A stretch of DNA of 64,000 nucleotides from Xanthobacter aminoxidans. Lineage in GTDB: Bacteria; Pseudomonadota; Alphaproteobacteria; Rhizobiales; Xanthobacteraceae. Shown in pieces: positions 16,958 through 25,448 of the stretch. Both the position numbers and the translations under genes were made by a program. A model generated the notes under the pieces. That model was not told the DNA's origin. It saw only the letters and a program-made list of their open reading frames with translations, and made no database searches. The stretch lies in NCBI RefSeq assembly GCF_023571765.1, contig NZ_JAMJXC010000005.1:124001-188000 (forward strand), in the 5' to 3' direction. How positions within the stretch are numbered: position 1 is the first letter of the stretch; each line of letters opens with the position of its first letter.

Positions 16958-17817
16958 GCGGCGCTCCGCGTGTCGGTGAAGAGGCTGGCGGCCTGCGTGG
17001 CGGCGCGGCGCAGCACCTCCACATGCACATGGCGGTCCACCGCGTCCGTCAGGCCGGCGGCGACGAGCGCGGCGTTGGCGGCGGATGCGTCGAAGCGGAC
17101 GGCGAAACCGGCGTCGATCCGGCCGCCGAAGAGCGTCGCGGCGTCGGCTAAAACGAGGGGCGGCGCGTCGATGGCACCCATCAGCGCGCGGCCGGTGCCG
17201 GTGGCGGGATCGATCAGCACGGCGCCGATGGCGTGGGCGAATTCGCCCACCTTGCGGCAGTGCTTCACATAGCCGAAGCGCGCGGTGGCGGGCACCTTCG
17301 GAACCTGCACGCCGACGAGGATTTCGCCCGGCTCCAGCGCCGTTGCGAGCGCGCCGGCGAGGAAGGCGCCCATGGGAAGCCGGCGCGCGCCGGCCGGGCC
17401 AGCGATCTCAACTTCGGCACCGAGCACCGAGAGGGCGTTCACCCAGTCTGCGGCCGGATCGGCATGGGAAAGGCTGCCGCCCATGGTGCCGCGGTTGCGC
17501 ACAGCGCGGTAGGCGATGCCGCTGGCCACGCGCCGCAGGATGTTCGTGCCCACGTCCGGCGCGCGGCCGTCCTCCACGTCCGCGTGGGTGACGAGGGCGC
17601 CATAGATGATGTGCCCGGCCTCTTCGCGCACGGTGCGCAGATCGTCGATGCCGGAGAGATCGACGATGAGGTCCGGGGTCGCGAGGCGCAGATTGAGCAT
17701 TGGGCCGAGGGACTGGCCCCCGGCCATGACCTTCGCGCCGTCTCCGCCCGAGGCGAGGAGCGCGACAGCGTCGGCGATGGTGCGCGGGCGCTCGATGCGG
17801 AAGGGGGCGGGCTTCAT
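16954..17817 (-). CDS. Molybdenum hydroxylase FAD-binding subunit
   Basis: A 287-residue medium subunit of the xanthine-dehydrogenase/CO-dehydrogenase family. The FAD-binding signatures are AKVMAGGQSLGPMLNLRLA (residues about 28-46) and the second motif RNRGTMGGSLSHADPAAD (near 107-124), both intact. It passes electrons from the [2Fe-2S] clusters to the final acceptor. The order large, medium, small with ATGA overlaps on both sides shows a single coupled unit. It is closest to CoxM-like subunits by length and motif spacing. Confidence 0.93.
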   Translation of the reverse strand: MKPAPFRIERPRTIADAVALLASGGDGAKVMAGGQSLGPMLNLRLATPDLIVDLSGIDDLRTVREEAGHIIYGALVTHADVEDGRAPDVGTNILRRVASGIAYRAVRNRGTMGGSLSHADPAADWVNALSVLGAEVEIAGPAGARRLPMGAFLAGALATALEPGEILVGVQVPKVPATARFGYVKHCRKVGEFAHAIGAVLIDPATGTGRALMGAIDAPPLVLADAATLFGGRIDAGFAVRFDASAANAALVAAGLTDAVDRHVHVEVLRRAATQAASLFTDTRSAA

Positions 17818-20171
17818 GCCGCGCTCCTTTCGCTGGCGCGCACCGCCAGCACCTGCTCCACGATGCGCCGGGGCGTCACCGGGGAGCGCAGCATCTCGGC
17901 GCCCAGCGGGCGCAGCGCGTCGTTGATGGCGTTGGCGATGGCGGCGGGCGGCGCGATGGCCCCGCCCTCGCCGATGCCCTTCACGCCGAACTTGGTATAG
18001 GGCGAAGGCGTTTCCATATGGCCGATGAAGGGCATGGGCACTTCCGGCGCGCCGGGCAGCAGATAGTCCGCCAATGTCGAGGCCAGCGGCTGGCCGGAGG
18101 CATCGAACGCCATCTCCTCATAGAGCGCGGTGCCGATGCCCTGGGCGAGGCCGCCGATGATCTGGCCGTCCACCACCATGGGGTTCACCAGCGTGCCGCC
18201 GTCTTCCACGATGGCGTAGTCGAGGATCTCCACCTCGCCGAGGTCCGGGTCCACCGCGACGACCACCGCGTGGGCGGCGTAGCTGAAGGTGCCGCTGTCG
18301 CGCACCGGCTTGTAGCCGGCGGTGACTTCGAGGCCGTGCGGGTCCACGTCCGCCGGCAGATCCTGCGGGCGGCGATACCAGGTGTGCGCCACCTGCTGAA
18401 TGGTCACGTCGCCCGAGGGGCCGATGACGCGTCCGGCTTCGAGCCGTACATCTTCCGGCCGCGCCTGGAGCATGTGCGCGCCGATGCGGCGGATGCGCTC
18501 GGCGAGTTCGGTGCAGGCGGTGGCCACGGCGCCGCCGGCCATCACCATCACCCGCGAGCCCCAGCTGCCGGTGGAATAGGGCGTCATGGCCGTGTCGCCA
18601 TGCACGAGGCGGGTGCGGGCGACGGGCATTCCAAGGATTTCGTGCGCCACCTGCGCCAGCGTCGTCTCCAGCCCCTGGCCGTGGGAATGGGCGCCGATGC
18701 GCAGTTCCAGCCCGCCGTCCGGGGTCAGGCGCGCGCCGGCCTGCTCGTGGCCGGGCACCATGGGAATCCCCCAGCCGGAATAGACCGAGGTGCCGTGGGC
18801 CGCCTGCTCGCAATAGATGGAGAGGCCAAGGCCGATGCGGCGGCCGTCCGGCTCCCCCGCGAGCTGGCGCGTGCGAACCGCATCGGCCTTGATCGCATCC
18901 AGCGCCTGCCGCAGCGCCTCAGGGTAGTTGCCGCTGTCGAAATGCTTGTTGGTGATGTTGTCGAACGGCATCTGCTCGGGCCGCACGAGGTTTTTCAGCC
19001 GCACCACTTCCGGCGCGAGGCCGAGTTCGGCCGCCAGTGCATCCAGCGCCACTTCCAGCGCGAAGCACACGCCGGTGCGCGCCACGCCGCGATAGGGCAG
19101 GATCGGGCACTTGTTGGTGGCCACCGACCAGGTGCGGCAGCGATAGGACGGGAAATCGTACGGGCCGGGCAGGATGCTCGCCACCTGCGCGGCTTCGAGG
19201 CACGCGGAGAAGGGGTAGGCGGAATAGGCGCCGCTATCTACGCTCGCCTCGCAGTCGATGCCGCGCAGCGTGCCGTCGCGCTCGGCATAGAGCGTGATCT
19301 CGTAATGATGCTCGCGGCAATTGGCGCTGGCGGTCAGGTGCTCGCGGCGGTCCTCCAGCCAGCGCACCGGCCGGCCGATCTTCCGCGTGAGCCAGCCGAG
19401 GCAGACGTCCTCGCTGAGCAGGATGGCCTTGTAGCCGAAGCCGCCGCCCACGTCCGGGGAGATGATGCGGATCTGCCCCTCTTCCAGCCCGAGGCATTCG
19501 GAGAGGCCCGAGCGGACGATGTGCGGCATCTGGCTGGCGGTGTGCACCACCAGCTGGTCGGTGCGGTGATCGAAATGCACCACCGTGCCGCGCCCCTCGA
19601 TGGGCGCCATGCACTGGCGGGCGGTGGAGATGGTGCGCGACACCTTCACCGGCGCGTCGAACGCGGCCTCGATGTTGATGTTCACGAGGCTTTCGAGAAA
19701 GACGTTGTCGCCCCAGTGCTCATGCACCAGCGTCGCGCCGGGCTTGCGGGCGTCCAGCATGTCGTGGAGCGCGGGCAGCTCTTCCAGGTCGAGTTCCACG
19801 CGGGCGGCCATATCCTCGGCCTCGGCGCGGGTGTCGGCGACGCACATGGCGATCAGCTCGCCCACCTGCCGCACCTTGCCGGTGGCAAGCACGGGCTGTT
19901 CCGACACCTTGAAGCCGGGCAGGCCGGAGACGGCGCGGATGGGCTTCACCCCATCGAGATCGGCGGCGGTGAAGACGCGGCCCTTCAGATCCTCCGGCAC
20001 ATGGATGGCGCGGATGCGCGCGTGGGCGAGCGGGCTGCGCACGAACGCCACGTCCTGCATCCCCGCCATGCGGATGTCGGCGATGAACTGGCCGCGTCCG
20101 CGCATCAGCCGATCGTCTTCCTTGCGGGGGAGACGGGCGCCGACACCTTCCTGAGACCGGGGTTCGCTCAT
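17814..20171 (-). CDS. Molybdenum hydroxylase large (molybdopterin-binding) subunit
   Basis: A 785-residue catalytic subunit of the xanthine-oxidase family, holding a molybdopterin cytosine dinucleotide cofactor and hydroxylating a substrate C-H with water. Evidence: N-terminal RLMRGRGQFIADI, ISPDVGGGFGYKA near 230, HSHGQGLETTLAQVAHEILG, and the terminal VKGIGEGGAIAPPAAIANAI with the catalytic Glu. The active-site loop reads LPYRGVART; the AYRCSFR loop of true form-I CO dehydrogenase is absent, so this is not an aerobic CO dehydrogenase. Together with the neighbouring cyclic amidohydrolase and formamidase-like hydrolase, an N-heterocyclic or aldehyde substrate is plausible (inference). Codon use is typical of the window. 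Confidence 0.92.
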   Translation of the reverse strand: MSEPRSQEGVGARLPRKEDDRLMRGRGQFIADIRMAGMQDVAFVRSPLAHARIRAIHVPEDLKGRVFTAADLDGVKPIRAVSGLPGFKVSEQPVLATGKVRQVGELIAMCVADTRAEAEDMAARVELDLEELPALHDMLDARKPGATLVHEHWGDNVFLESLVNINIEAAFDAPVKVSRTISTARQCMAPIEGRGTVVHFDHRTDQLVVHTASQMPHIVRSGLSECLGLEEGQIRIISPDVGGGFGYKAILLSEDVCLGWLTRKIGRPVRWLEDRREHLTASANCREHHYEITLYAERDGTLRGIDCEASVDSGAYSAYPFSACLEAAQVASILPGPYDFPSYRCRTWSVATNKCPILPYRGVARTGVCFALEVALDALAAELGLAPEVVRLKNLVRPEQMPFDNITNKHFDSGNYPEALRQALDAIKADAVRTRQLAGEPDGRRIGLGLSIYCEQAAHGTSVYSGWGIPMVPGHEQAGARLTPDGGLELRIGAHSHGQGLETTLAQVAHEILGMPVARTRLVHGDTAMTPYSTGSWGSRVMVMAGGAVATACTELAERIRRIGAHMLQARPEDVRLEAGRVIGPSGDVTIQQVAHTWYRRPQDLPADVDPHGLEVTAGYKPVRDSGTFSYAAHAVVVAVDPDLGEVEILDYAIVEDGGTLVNPMVVDGQIIGGLAQGIGTALYEEMAFDASGQPLASTLADYLLPGAPEVPMPFIGHMETPSPYTKFGVKGIGEGGAIAPPAAIANAINDALRPLGAEMLRSPVTPRRIVEQVLAVRASERSAA

Positions 20172-21031
20172 GCCTGGGCTCCCGGCATCAGGTCGAGCGC
20201 CGCGCGCACCAGAAGGCCGTCGGGGCGGCGCAGTTCGTCGAGGATAGAGAAGTGGTTGGCGCCCAGGATGGGAAGCAGCGCGCCGGGCGCATGGGCCGCC
20301 ACGCGCTTTGCTGCCAGCGCGCGGGAATCATGCACCAGCGCCGGCACTTCCGCCGTGCCGTAGGCGATGGCCAGCGGCTTCGGCGACGGAGCGTGGCGCA
20401 ACGGCGAGCAGGCGGCGATCTCGGCGTCCGAGAGATCAAGCGCGGCGTTGAGGAAAGTGTCGCGCAGCGGCGCCAGCTCATAGACGCCGGAGATGGCGAG
20501 GCCGGCGGCGACGGCGGGATGGTCCAGCTGCATCACTGCGAGCTGCGCGCCCGCCGACCAGCCGGAGACCACCACCGGGCCGGTGACGCCATAAAGGGCG
20601 CCGTCTTTGGCGATGAGATCGAGCGCGGCGCCGATCTCGTCAACGATCGCGCCGAGGCGCGCCTGCGGCGCCAGCGTGTAGCTGGGCATCGCCACGGACC
20701 AGCCGTGGGCGAGGAGGCCTTCCGCATAATGGGCGAAGGCCTCGCGGGTGTTGCGCTGCCAGTAGCCGCCATGGATGAAGACGAGGCAGGGCGCGCCCGG
20801 GGTGCCGGGGTAGATGTCCAGCTTCTGCCGGGCGCCGGAGCCGTAGGGAATGTCCAGATGGGCGGGCGTCGCGGCACGGAAGAGCGGGGCCGCCTTGTCG
20901 CGCGCCTCGACCCATGCCGCGCTGTCCTTCACCGCGGCATTGTTGTTGTAGGCCGCATCCCGCTCGGCCTGGGACAGGGTGTCCCAGACCTCCTGCGGGG
21001 CAGGCCGAACGGCTGCGGATGCCGGGCTCAC
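20168..21031 (-). CDS. Alpha/beta hydrolase, kynurenine-formamidase-like
   Basis: A 287-residue serine hydrolase. The oxyanion motif HGGYWQ (near residue 86) and nucleophile elbow GWSAGAQLA (near 158) are those of the arylformamidase/esterase group, and a His follows in GANHFSIL near the C-terminus; Asp is likely in the VHDSRA region. The N-terminal YNNNAAVKDSAAWVEARDKA resembles kynurenine-formamidase-like proteins. In the operon it overlaps the cyclic amidohydrolase upstream and the hydroxylase downstream by 4 bp each, so it probably hydrolyses an ester or N-formyl/amide made in the pathway. A tryptophan pathway is not indicated by neighbours. Confidence 0.8.
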   Translation of the reverse strand: MSPASAAVRPAPQEVWDTLSQAERDAAYNNNAAVKDSAAWVEARDKAAPLFRAATPAHLDIPYGSGARQKLDIYPGTPGAPCLVFIHGGYWQRNTREAFAHYAEGLLAHGWSVAMPSYTLAPQARLGAIVDEIGAALDLIAKDGALYGVTGPVVVSGWSAGAQLAVMQLDHPAVAAGLAISGVYELAPLRDTFLNAALDLSDAEIAACSPLRHAPSPKPLAIAYGTAEVPALVHDSRALAAKRVAAHAPGALLPILGANHFSILDELRRPDGLLVRAALDLMPGAQA

Positions 21032-22305
21032 GCGGCCACCGCCCGGGGCAGGATGACGGCATCGGCATCGAACTTCTTGCCCGCGCGCAGGCAGAAGGCG
21101 GGGGTAAGCAGGCGCTCGGCCACCACCTTGGTGTCCTCGTTGTCGCGCAGCAGGAAGCGGCCGCGATTGTCGTCCAGCACCGAGATGTCGGCCGCATAGC
21201 CCACGGTGAGCGAGCCCACCCGGTCGGTCAGGCCGATCATCTTCGCGGGATTGATGGTGACCATGGGCACCACCTGTTCCAGCGAGAGGCCCAGAGCCAT
21301 CATGGAGCTCATGGCCTGGGTCAGGCTGAAGCGGGCCTGGCCCTTGAAGGGGTGGTTCTCGTCGTCATAATGCTCCTCCGGCGTGCCGGCAGGGGCGGGG
21401 ACATGGGTGTTGTAGCCGTGCATGTCGGCACCCAGCGTGTGGGGCACGACGCCAGCGGCGATGGCCTTCTTCGCGAGGCGGTAGGAGAAGTGGCTGCCGT
21501 GGCCCACGTCCACCTTCAGCCCGCGGTCGAGCGCCGCCTGGATGACGTGATGGACCTCGCCCTGCTGGTTCACGAAGCCGCCGGGATGGCGGGTGAAGGG
21601 ATGGGCCAGTACGTCGCCCTCCTTCAGAAGCGGGATGACCCGCTCGAGGATCGTGTCGGCATCCTCGCCGTTGGCGCCGCTCTCCGGCAAGCCCCAGAGC
21701 GTTCCGAAATGAACATAGAGCGGGATTTCGGCGCGGCGGGCGATTTCAGCCGCCATTTCCATCACCTTGATACCCCAGCGGGCGAAGCCGCCGATCTCGG
21801 CGTGGCCCTTGATGCCGCGCACGAGGTCGCGGTTGGCGATGGCCGAGCGCACGGTGGCGTCGATGTCCACGCAATCCGGGCTGTAGAGGTTGGGGTAGTA
21901 ATGGCCCTCAAGGCCGCCCACGAGATAGGCGGAGAGGAAGGCATAGATGCGGGTGTCGGAGGGCTCGACGATGAACTTGCGGAAGCCCGGCAGCGTCATG
22001 CAGGAAGGGCCGCCCTGGTCGATCACCGTGGTGACGCCGGAATGCACGCCCACCATGTCCGGGTTCAGGCCGAAGCGGCCGGTCACGTACTGGTAGATAT
22101 GGCCGTGGGTGTCGATCATGCCCGGCAGCACCAGCTTGCCGGAAACGTCGATGGTTTCGGTGGCGCTCGACGGGAGGATCGTCTCCTCCACTGCGGCGAT
22201 ACGCCCGTCGCGGACGGCCACGTCGCGGATGCCGTTGATGCCGGTGGCGGGGCAGATGACATGTCCGCCCTTGAGGAGGATATCGTAGCCGGCGGGTTCA
22301 GCCAT
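21028..22305 (-). CDS. Metal-dependent amidohydrolase (dihydroorotase/deacetylase-like)
   Basis: A 425-residue amidohydrolase-superfamily enzyme. Metal-site residues visible: DTHGHIYQ (His67, His69), IKGHAEIGG (Lys, possible carboxylated ligand), PLYVHFGT (His), LAHPFTRHPGG (His) and ADMHGYNTH (Asp). The flanking beta-sandwich strands (ILLKGGHVICPATG at the start, VGSLTVGYAADISVLDD at the end) are standard. It resembles the amidohydrolase/deacetylase group near cyclic amidases and N-acyl deacetylases. It is the first gene of the 10-gene operon, divergent from a MarR regulator. Start ATG 22305 chosen; an open frame to 22371 would cross the operator palindrome. Substrate unknown; hydrolysis of a ring amide is the context-based guess. 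Confidence 0.85.
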   Translation of the reverse strand: MAEPAGYDILLKGGHVICPATGINGIRDVAVRDGRIAAVEETILPSSATETIDVSGKLVLPGMIDTHGHIYQYVTGRFGLNPDMVGVHSGVTTVIDQGGPSCMTLPGFRKFIVEPSDTRIYAFLSAYLVGGLEGHYYPNLYSPDCVDIDATVRSAIANRDLVRGIKGHAEIGGFARWGIKVMEMAAEIARRAEIPLYVHFGTLWGLPESGANGEDADTILERVIPLLKEGDVLAHPFTRHPGGFVNQQGEVHHVIQAALDRGLKVDVGHGSHFSYRLAKKAIAAGVVPHTLGADMHGYNTHVPAPAGTPEEHYDDENHPFKGQARFSLTQAMSSMMALGLSLEQVVPMVTINPAKMIGLTDRVGSLTVGYAADISVLDDNRGRFLLRDNEDTKVVAERLLTPAFCLRAGKKFDADAVILPRAVAA

Positions 22306-22367
22306 CAGGGGTCTCCGTCCATGCATGTGCGGTCTCGGGACCGCCTTGGAAAAGCGAAGCATACGTC

Positions 22368-22382
22368 GCATTTTTCAAATGC
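22368..22382. promoter_or_regulatory. Candidate MarR operator
   Basis: GCATTT-TTC-AAATGC is a perfect inverted repeat in the 139-bp gap between the divergent amidohydrolase operon and the MarR-family gene. It lies 63 bp upstream of the amidohydrolase start and 63 bp upstream of the MarR start, the middle of the gap. The length and symmetry fit a MarR dimer site. Binding is inferred, not shown. Confidence 0.5.
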
Positions 22383-22444
22383 AGGGCGCGTGCCAGTTTT
22401 GATTTAGATCAATTTTTCGAGAGCGGCGCCGCGCGCCGGAGGGG

Positions 22445-22963
22445 ATGGACGTGACGAGATCGCGTGAAAAATCAAAGGGCTCCACGGTGGAGCCCGAGGC
22501 TGGGATGCATGAGGATTGGCCGCTTGCCGACCGCCCCGGCTTCCTCGCGCGCCGGGTGCATCAGATCCATGTCAGCCTGTTTTCTGAGCTGTGTGCCCCG
22601 TTCGGGGTGACGCCGGTGCAATACAGCCTGCTGTCGGCGCTCGCGGACCGGACCGAGGCGGACCAGACCACCCTGTCGCGCATCGTCGCGCTGGATCGCA
22701 CCACCACCACCGGAGCGTTGAAGCGCCTTGAGGCGCGGGGCCTGGTGCGACGCGGCACGTCGGCCACCGACCGTCGCTCGCAAAGCTGCTCGCTCACCGA
22801 GGAGGGACGCCGCATGCTGGAGGAGATGGAAGCCGGCGCCCGCCGCGCCCATGCGGTGACGGTGGAGATGCTGGCGCCCGAGGAGCGTCGGCAATTCATT
22901 GAAGCCATGAAGAAAATCGTCGCGGCCCATGGCGGGCGGCAGGCCTCGTCCGATCTGCTCTGA
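22445..22963 (+). CDS. MarR-family transcriptional regulator
   Basis: A 172-residue winged-helix regulator. The DNA-binding part is DQTTLSRIVALDRTTTTGALKRLEARGLVRR with the wing TSATDRRSQSCSLTEEGRRML, the classical MarR pattern. Helices at both ends form the dimer. MarR proteins usually repress a neighbouring degradation operon and are released by the aromatic or acidic substrate. Its divergent orientation and the palindrome at 22368-22382 make the amidohydrolase/hydroxylase/Liv operon its likely target. The start is ambiguous: ATG 22445 is very close to GGAGG, whereas GTG 22451 has ideal spacing and ATG 22505 (MHEDWPLAD) is also possible. Confidence 0.88.
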   Translation: MDVTRSREKSKGSTVEPEAGMHEDWPLADRPGFLARRVHQIHVSLFSELCAPFGVTPVQYSLLSALADRTEADQTTLSRIVALDRTTTTGALKRLEARGLVRRGTSATDRRSQSCSLTEEGRRMLEEMEAGARRAHAVTVEMLAPEERRQFIEAMKKIVAAHGGRQASSDLL

Positions 22964-23012
22964 TTTCGGTCGTTGGCGCCTAAGAAATGGGCGGCTGGAA
23001 AATCGGCAGCGC

Positions 23013-24458
23013 CTACAGCACCGGGCCGAGCATGGCGATGGTGTTGTTCCACAGGCGGCGGGGCGCGCTGAAGGCGTCCGCATCGTCCTGCGTCACCGGC
23101 GTCGCGGCATTCAGGAACACCTGCTGGCGCGCCCGGAGGGTCCGGGTGAAGGTGGGGTCGTAGAGGAGGATGTTGTTTTCCGCATTCAGCTCGAAGCTGC
23201 GGCGGTCGATGTTGGCGGAGCCGATCAGGGTCACTTCGCCGTCGAGGGTCAGCGTCTTGGCGTGGAGCAGGCCGCCGACATATTCCCGGATCTCGACGCC
23301 TGCCTCCAGCAGCTCGTGGTAATAGCTGCGGCTGGCGGCAGCGACGATCCAGCTGTCGTTGCGCTTCGGAAACACGATGGTGGTCGCCACCCCGCGCCGG
23401 GCGGCGGAGCACAGCGCCGCCTGAAGCGGCTCGTCCGGCACGTAATAGGGTGTGGTGATGACGAGTTCGCGCCGCGCCGCATTCATCAGCGCCACGAACA
23501 TCTCCGGCATGGCCGAGTAGCGCACGCCCGCTCCCGAGCCGATCACCTGCGCGATGAAGCCGGGCTGCGGCGGCGGCAGGGGCTCGGCGAAGAGGGGGGC
23601 GAGGTCTTCCTCCACCTGCGCCATCCAGTTGCTGGCGAACAGGTGCTGGTTCTGCCGCACCACCGGCCCCTCGAAGCGCGCCATGACATCCACCCAGGGG
23701 GCGAACTTCGCCTTCACGGCGAAAGCGGCATCGGCGCAGTTCTGGCTGCCGCAATAGGTGATGGCGTTGTCGATGACCACGATCTTGCGGTGGTTGCGCA
23801 GGTCGATGCGGCCCTTGAACGGGCGCAAGAGCGGGTTGCCGATGGGCAGGGCCGTGGCGAGCCGCACGCCCGCCGCCGCCATGTCGTGCCACAGAGGGGA
23901 GCGGATGAGGGCGCGGGAGCCGAGATCATCCGCCATTGCCCGGCAGGTGACGCCCCGCGCCGCCGCGCGCTTCAGCGCCTCCATCACCGAGCGTCCGCTC
24001 GCATCGTCGAGCCAGATATAGAAGAGCACGTGGACGCTCTGCCGCGCGGCGTCGATGTCCTTGACCATGGACGCGATGGCAGAGGCGGAATCTGGCAGCA
24101 GCTCGGCGCGGTTTCCGGCCACAGGCAGGAAGTGGTTCACCGACTGGCCGACCCGGAACAGCGGCACGTGGCGCTCGGGAAGTTCCGCCTCCGCCGAGGG
24201 GCCGGCGACACCCTCCGCAGGCGGCAGGGCGGCCACCGCCGCGCGCAGGCTTTCCACCGCCTTGCGCCCCAGATTGACCTCGCCGAACAGGATGTAGGCG
24301 AGCATGCCCACCACCGGCGCCAGCAGGATCACCAGCACCCACGCCATGCGTGAGGCGGGCTCGCGATGGGGACGCAGCAGCGCGCGGATGACGAAGATGA
24401 TCTGCAGACTGAGGTGGGCGGCGTAGAACACCCAGGCGAGGACGGCGGAGTCTTGCAT
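23013..24458 (-). CDS. cls: Cardiolipin synthase (phospholipase D superfamily)
   Basis: A 481-residue enzyme joining two phosphatidylglycerols into cardiolipin at the inner membrane. Two N-terminal membrane segments (AWVFYAAHLSLQIIFVIRAL and MAWVLVILLAPVVGMLAYI) precede the two HKD catalytic motifs: NHRKIVVIDNAITYCGSQN (about residue 223) and LHAKTLTLDGEVTLIGSAN (about 402). Both are complete (HxKxxxxD, then GSxN). Length agrees with ClsA-type enzymes. It is a single gene, convergent with the MarR gene 49 bp away and separated from the BKACE operon by a repeat element. Confidence 0.93.
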   Translation of the reverse strand: MQDSAVLAWVFYAAHLSLQIIFVIRALLRPHREPASRMAWVLVILLAPVVGMLAYILFGEVNLGRKAVESLRAAVAALPPAEGVAGPSAEAELPERHVPLFRVGQSVNHFLPVAGNRAELLPDSASAIASMVKDIDAARQSVHVLFYIWLDDASGRSVMEALKRAAARGVTCRAMADDLGSRALIRSPLWHDMAAAGVRLATALPIGNPLLRPFKGRIDLRNHRKIVVIDNAITYCGSQNCADAAFAVKAKFAPWVDVMARFEGPVVRQNQHLFASNWMAQVEEDLAPLFAEPLPPPQPGFIAQVIGSGAGVRYSAMPEMFVALMNAARRELVITTPYYVPDEPLQAALCSAARRGVATTIVFPKRNDSWIVAAASRSYYHELLEAGVEIREYVGGLLHAKTLTLDGEVTLIGSANIDRRSFELNAENNILLYDPTFTRTLRARQQVFLNAATPVTQDDADAFSAPRRLWNNTIAMLGPVL

Positions 24459-24494
24459 GTCGGCGGCACGCCCGGTGAGAGGAGCGCTGCCGTT

Positions 24495-24545
24495 CTAGAG
24501 CATTTTCAAGCGAAGTGGATTCCGGTTCGCATGAAGAAAATGCGT
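24495..24545. repeat. Rhizobiales-type intergenic palindromic repeat
   Basis: The stretch starts CTAGAGCATTTTC and contains AAGTGGATTCCGGTTCGC, ending GAAGAAAATGCG. GCATTTTC (24500-24507) pairs with GAAAATGC (24536-24543) and GCGAA with TTCGC, giving an imperfect hairpin. Near-identical elements are scattered in intergenic regions of many Rhizobiales genomes (established knowledge). It lies between the BKACE gene and the cardiolipin synthase gene; I see only this copy in the window. Confidence 0.7.
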
Positions 24546-24586
24546 ATCGCAAGACGCCTGCATCTTCGCCGCCTGCGCGAACGCCG

Positions 24587-25432
24587 TCAGGCGGCGTAGA
24601 GCCCGCGCACCACATCGGCCGTGGCGAGCGGACGGTTGAGCAGCCGTGCGCCTTCTGCCGCGCGCCGCACCTGCGCGGCATTGTTCTCCGCCATCGTACC
24701 GTCCGGCGCGAAGAGATTGTTCTCGAAACCCACCCGCACATGCCCGCCGAGGCCGGCGGCGACGGTGGCGCAGGCGTTCTCCTTCGGCCCGAAGGCGCAC
24801 ATGGCCCACAGCCGCGGCGGCGTGCCGGCGGCGAGGAAGGGCACAAGATCGGCGGGCGTGGAGACCTGTCCGCTGGTGTAGCGGCCGAGGACGAAGAGCG
24901 GGAAGTCCTCCCCCTCGCCCAGCACGCCGCGCCCCTTCAGCGCGTGATAGCGCAACACCTCCTCCGGCGAATAGAGGATGATCTGAACCAGGGTGCGCTC
25001 GCGCCGCAGCCAGGCGAAGAAGTCGGCGGCAGCAGCCTCGTGCGCTTCATCCGGGATGATCTCGCGCAAGGCGAGGGAGACCGCCTCCGGCCGCAGGGCG
25101 CGCACCACGGCGATCTGCTCCGGCGCCTTGTAGCGCCCCGCCGCTTCGGACGTCGCCTGCACCACCAGCCTGTCGCCCACCTCGCGCCGGATGGCGGCGG
25201 TGGCCTCGCGATAGGCGTCTGCATCCAGGAGATGGCGGCCCTCGGCGTCGCGCACATGGATGTGGATGAGGGCGGCGCCCGCCTCGACGATTTCGGCCGC
25301 GTTGCGCGCCAGCTCGGCGGCGGTCATGGGCAAAGCCGGGTGGTCCGTCTTGGTGCGGGTGGCGCCGTTGGGTGCGTTGGCGATGACGAGGGGCGGCCAG
25401 AGGAGGGCCTCGGCGGGGGCGATAGCGGTCAT
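24587..25432 (-). CDS. Beta-keto acid cleavage enzyme (BKACE, DUF849)
   Basis: A 281-residue TIM-barrel enzyme of the BKACE/3-keto-5-aminohexanoate cleavage family (kce-type), which splits a beta-keto acid with acetyl-CoA to give acetoacetate and a new acyl-CoA. Signatures: VIANAPNGATRTK at the start, ALIHIHVRDAEGRH with the two zinc-binding His, LVVQATSEAAGRY, and GGHVRVGFENNLF with the conserved Arg/Glu region. It is the last gene of the operon that begins with the ABC importer at 31436. The family acts on many substrates (carnitine-derived dehydrocarnitine, beta-keto adipate and others), so the substrate is probably whatever the importer brings in. Confidence 0.9.
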   Translation of the reverse strand: MTAIAPAEALLWPPLVIANAPNGATRTKTDHPALPMTAAELARNAAEIVEAGAALIHIHVRDAEGRHLLDADAYREATAAIRREVGDRLVVQATSEAAGRYKAPEQIAVVRALRPEAVSLALREIIPDEAHEAAAADFFAWLRRERTLVQIILYSPEEVLRYHALKGRGVLGEGEDFPLFVLGRYTSGQVSTPADLVPFLAAGTPPRLWAMCAFGPKENACATVAAGLGGHVRVGFENNLFAPDGTMAENNAAQVRRAAEGARLLNRPLATADVVRGLYAA

Positions 25433-25448
25433 GAACGGTCCGGATGTG

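Noticed and set aside
15743-20171. Annotation of the molybdenum enzyme as aerobic carbon-monoxide dehydrogenase
   Set aside because: The large subunit lacks the AYRCSFR active-site loop of form-I CO dehydrogenase (it has PYRGVAR), and the operon context is amidohydrolase and importer genes, not coxDEF.
18018-20363. A 781-codon open frame on the plus strand opposite the molybdenum hydroxylase large subunit
   Set aside because: Translation is rich in His, Gly, Arg and Val with no recognisable domain, while the opposite strand encodes a complete enzyme. Long antisense frames are expected in DNA this GC-rich.
20168-21031. Tryptophan/kynurenine catabolism
   Set aside because: The hydrolase resembles kynurenine formamidase, but no tryptophan dioxygenase or kynureninase is present and the operon is built around a molybdenum hydroxylase.
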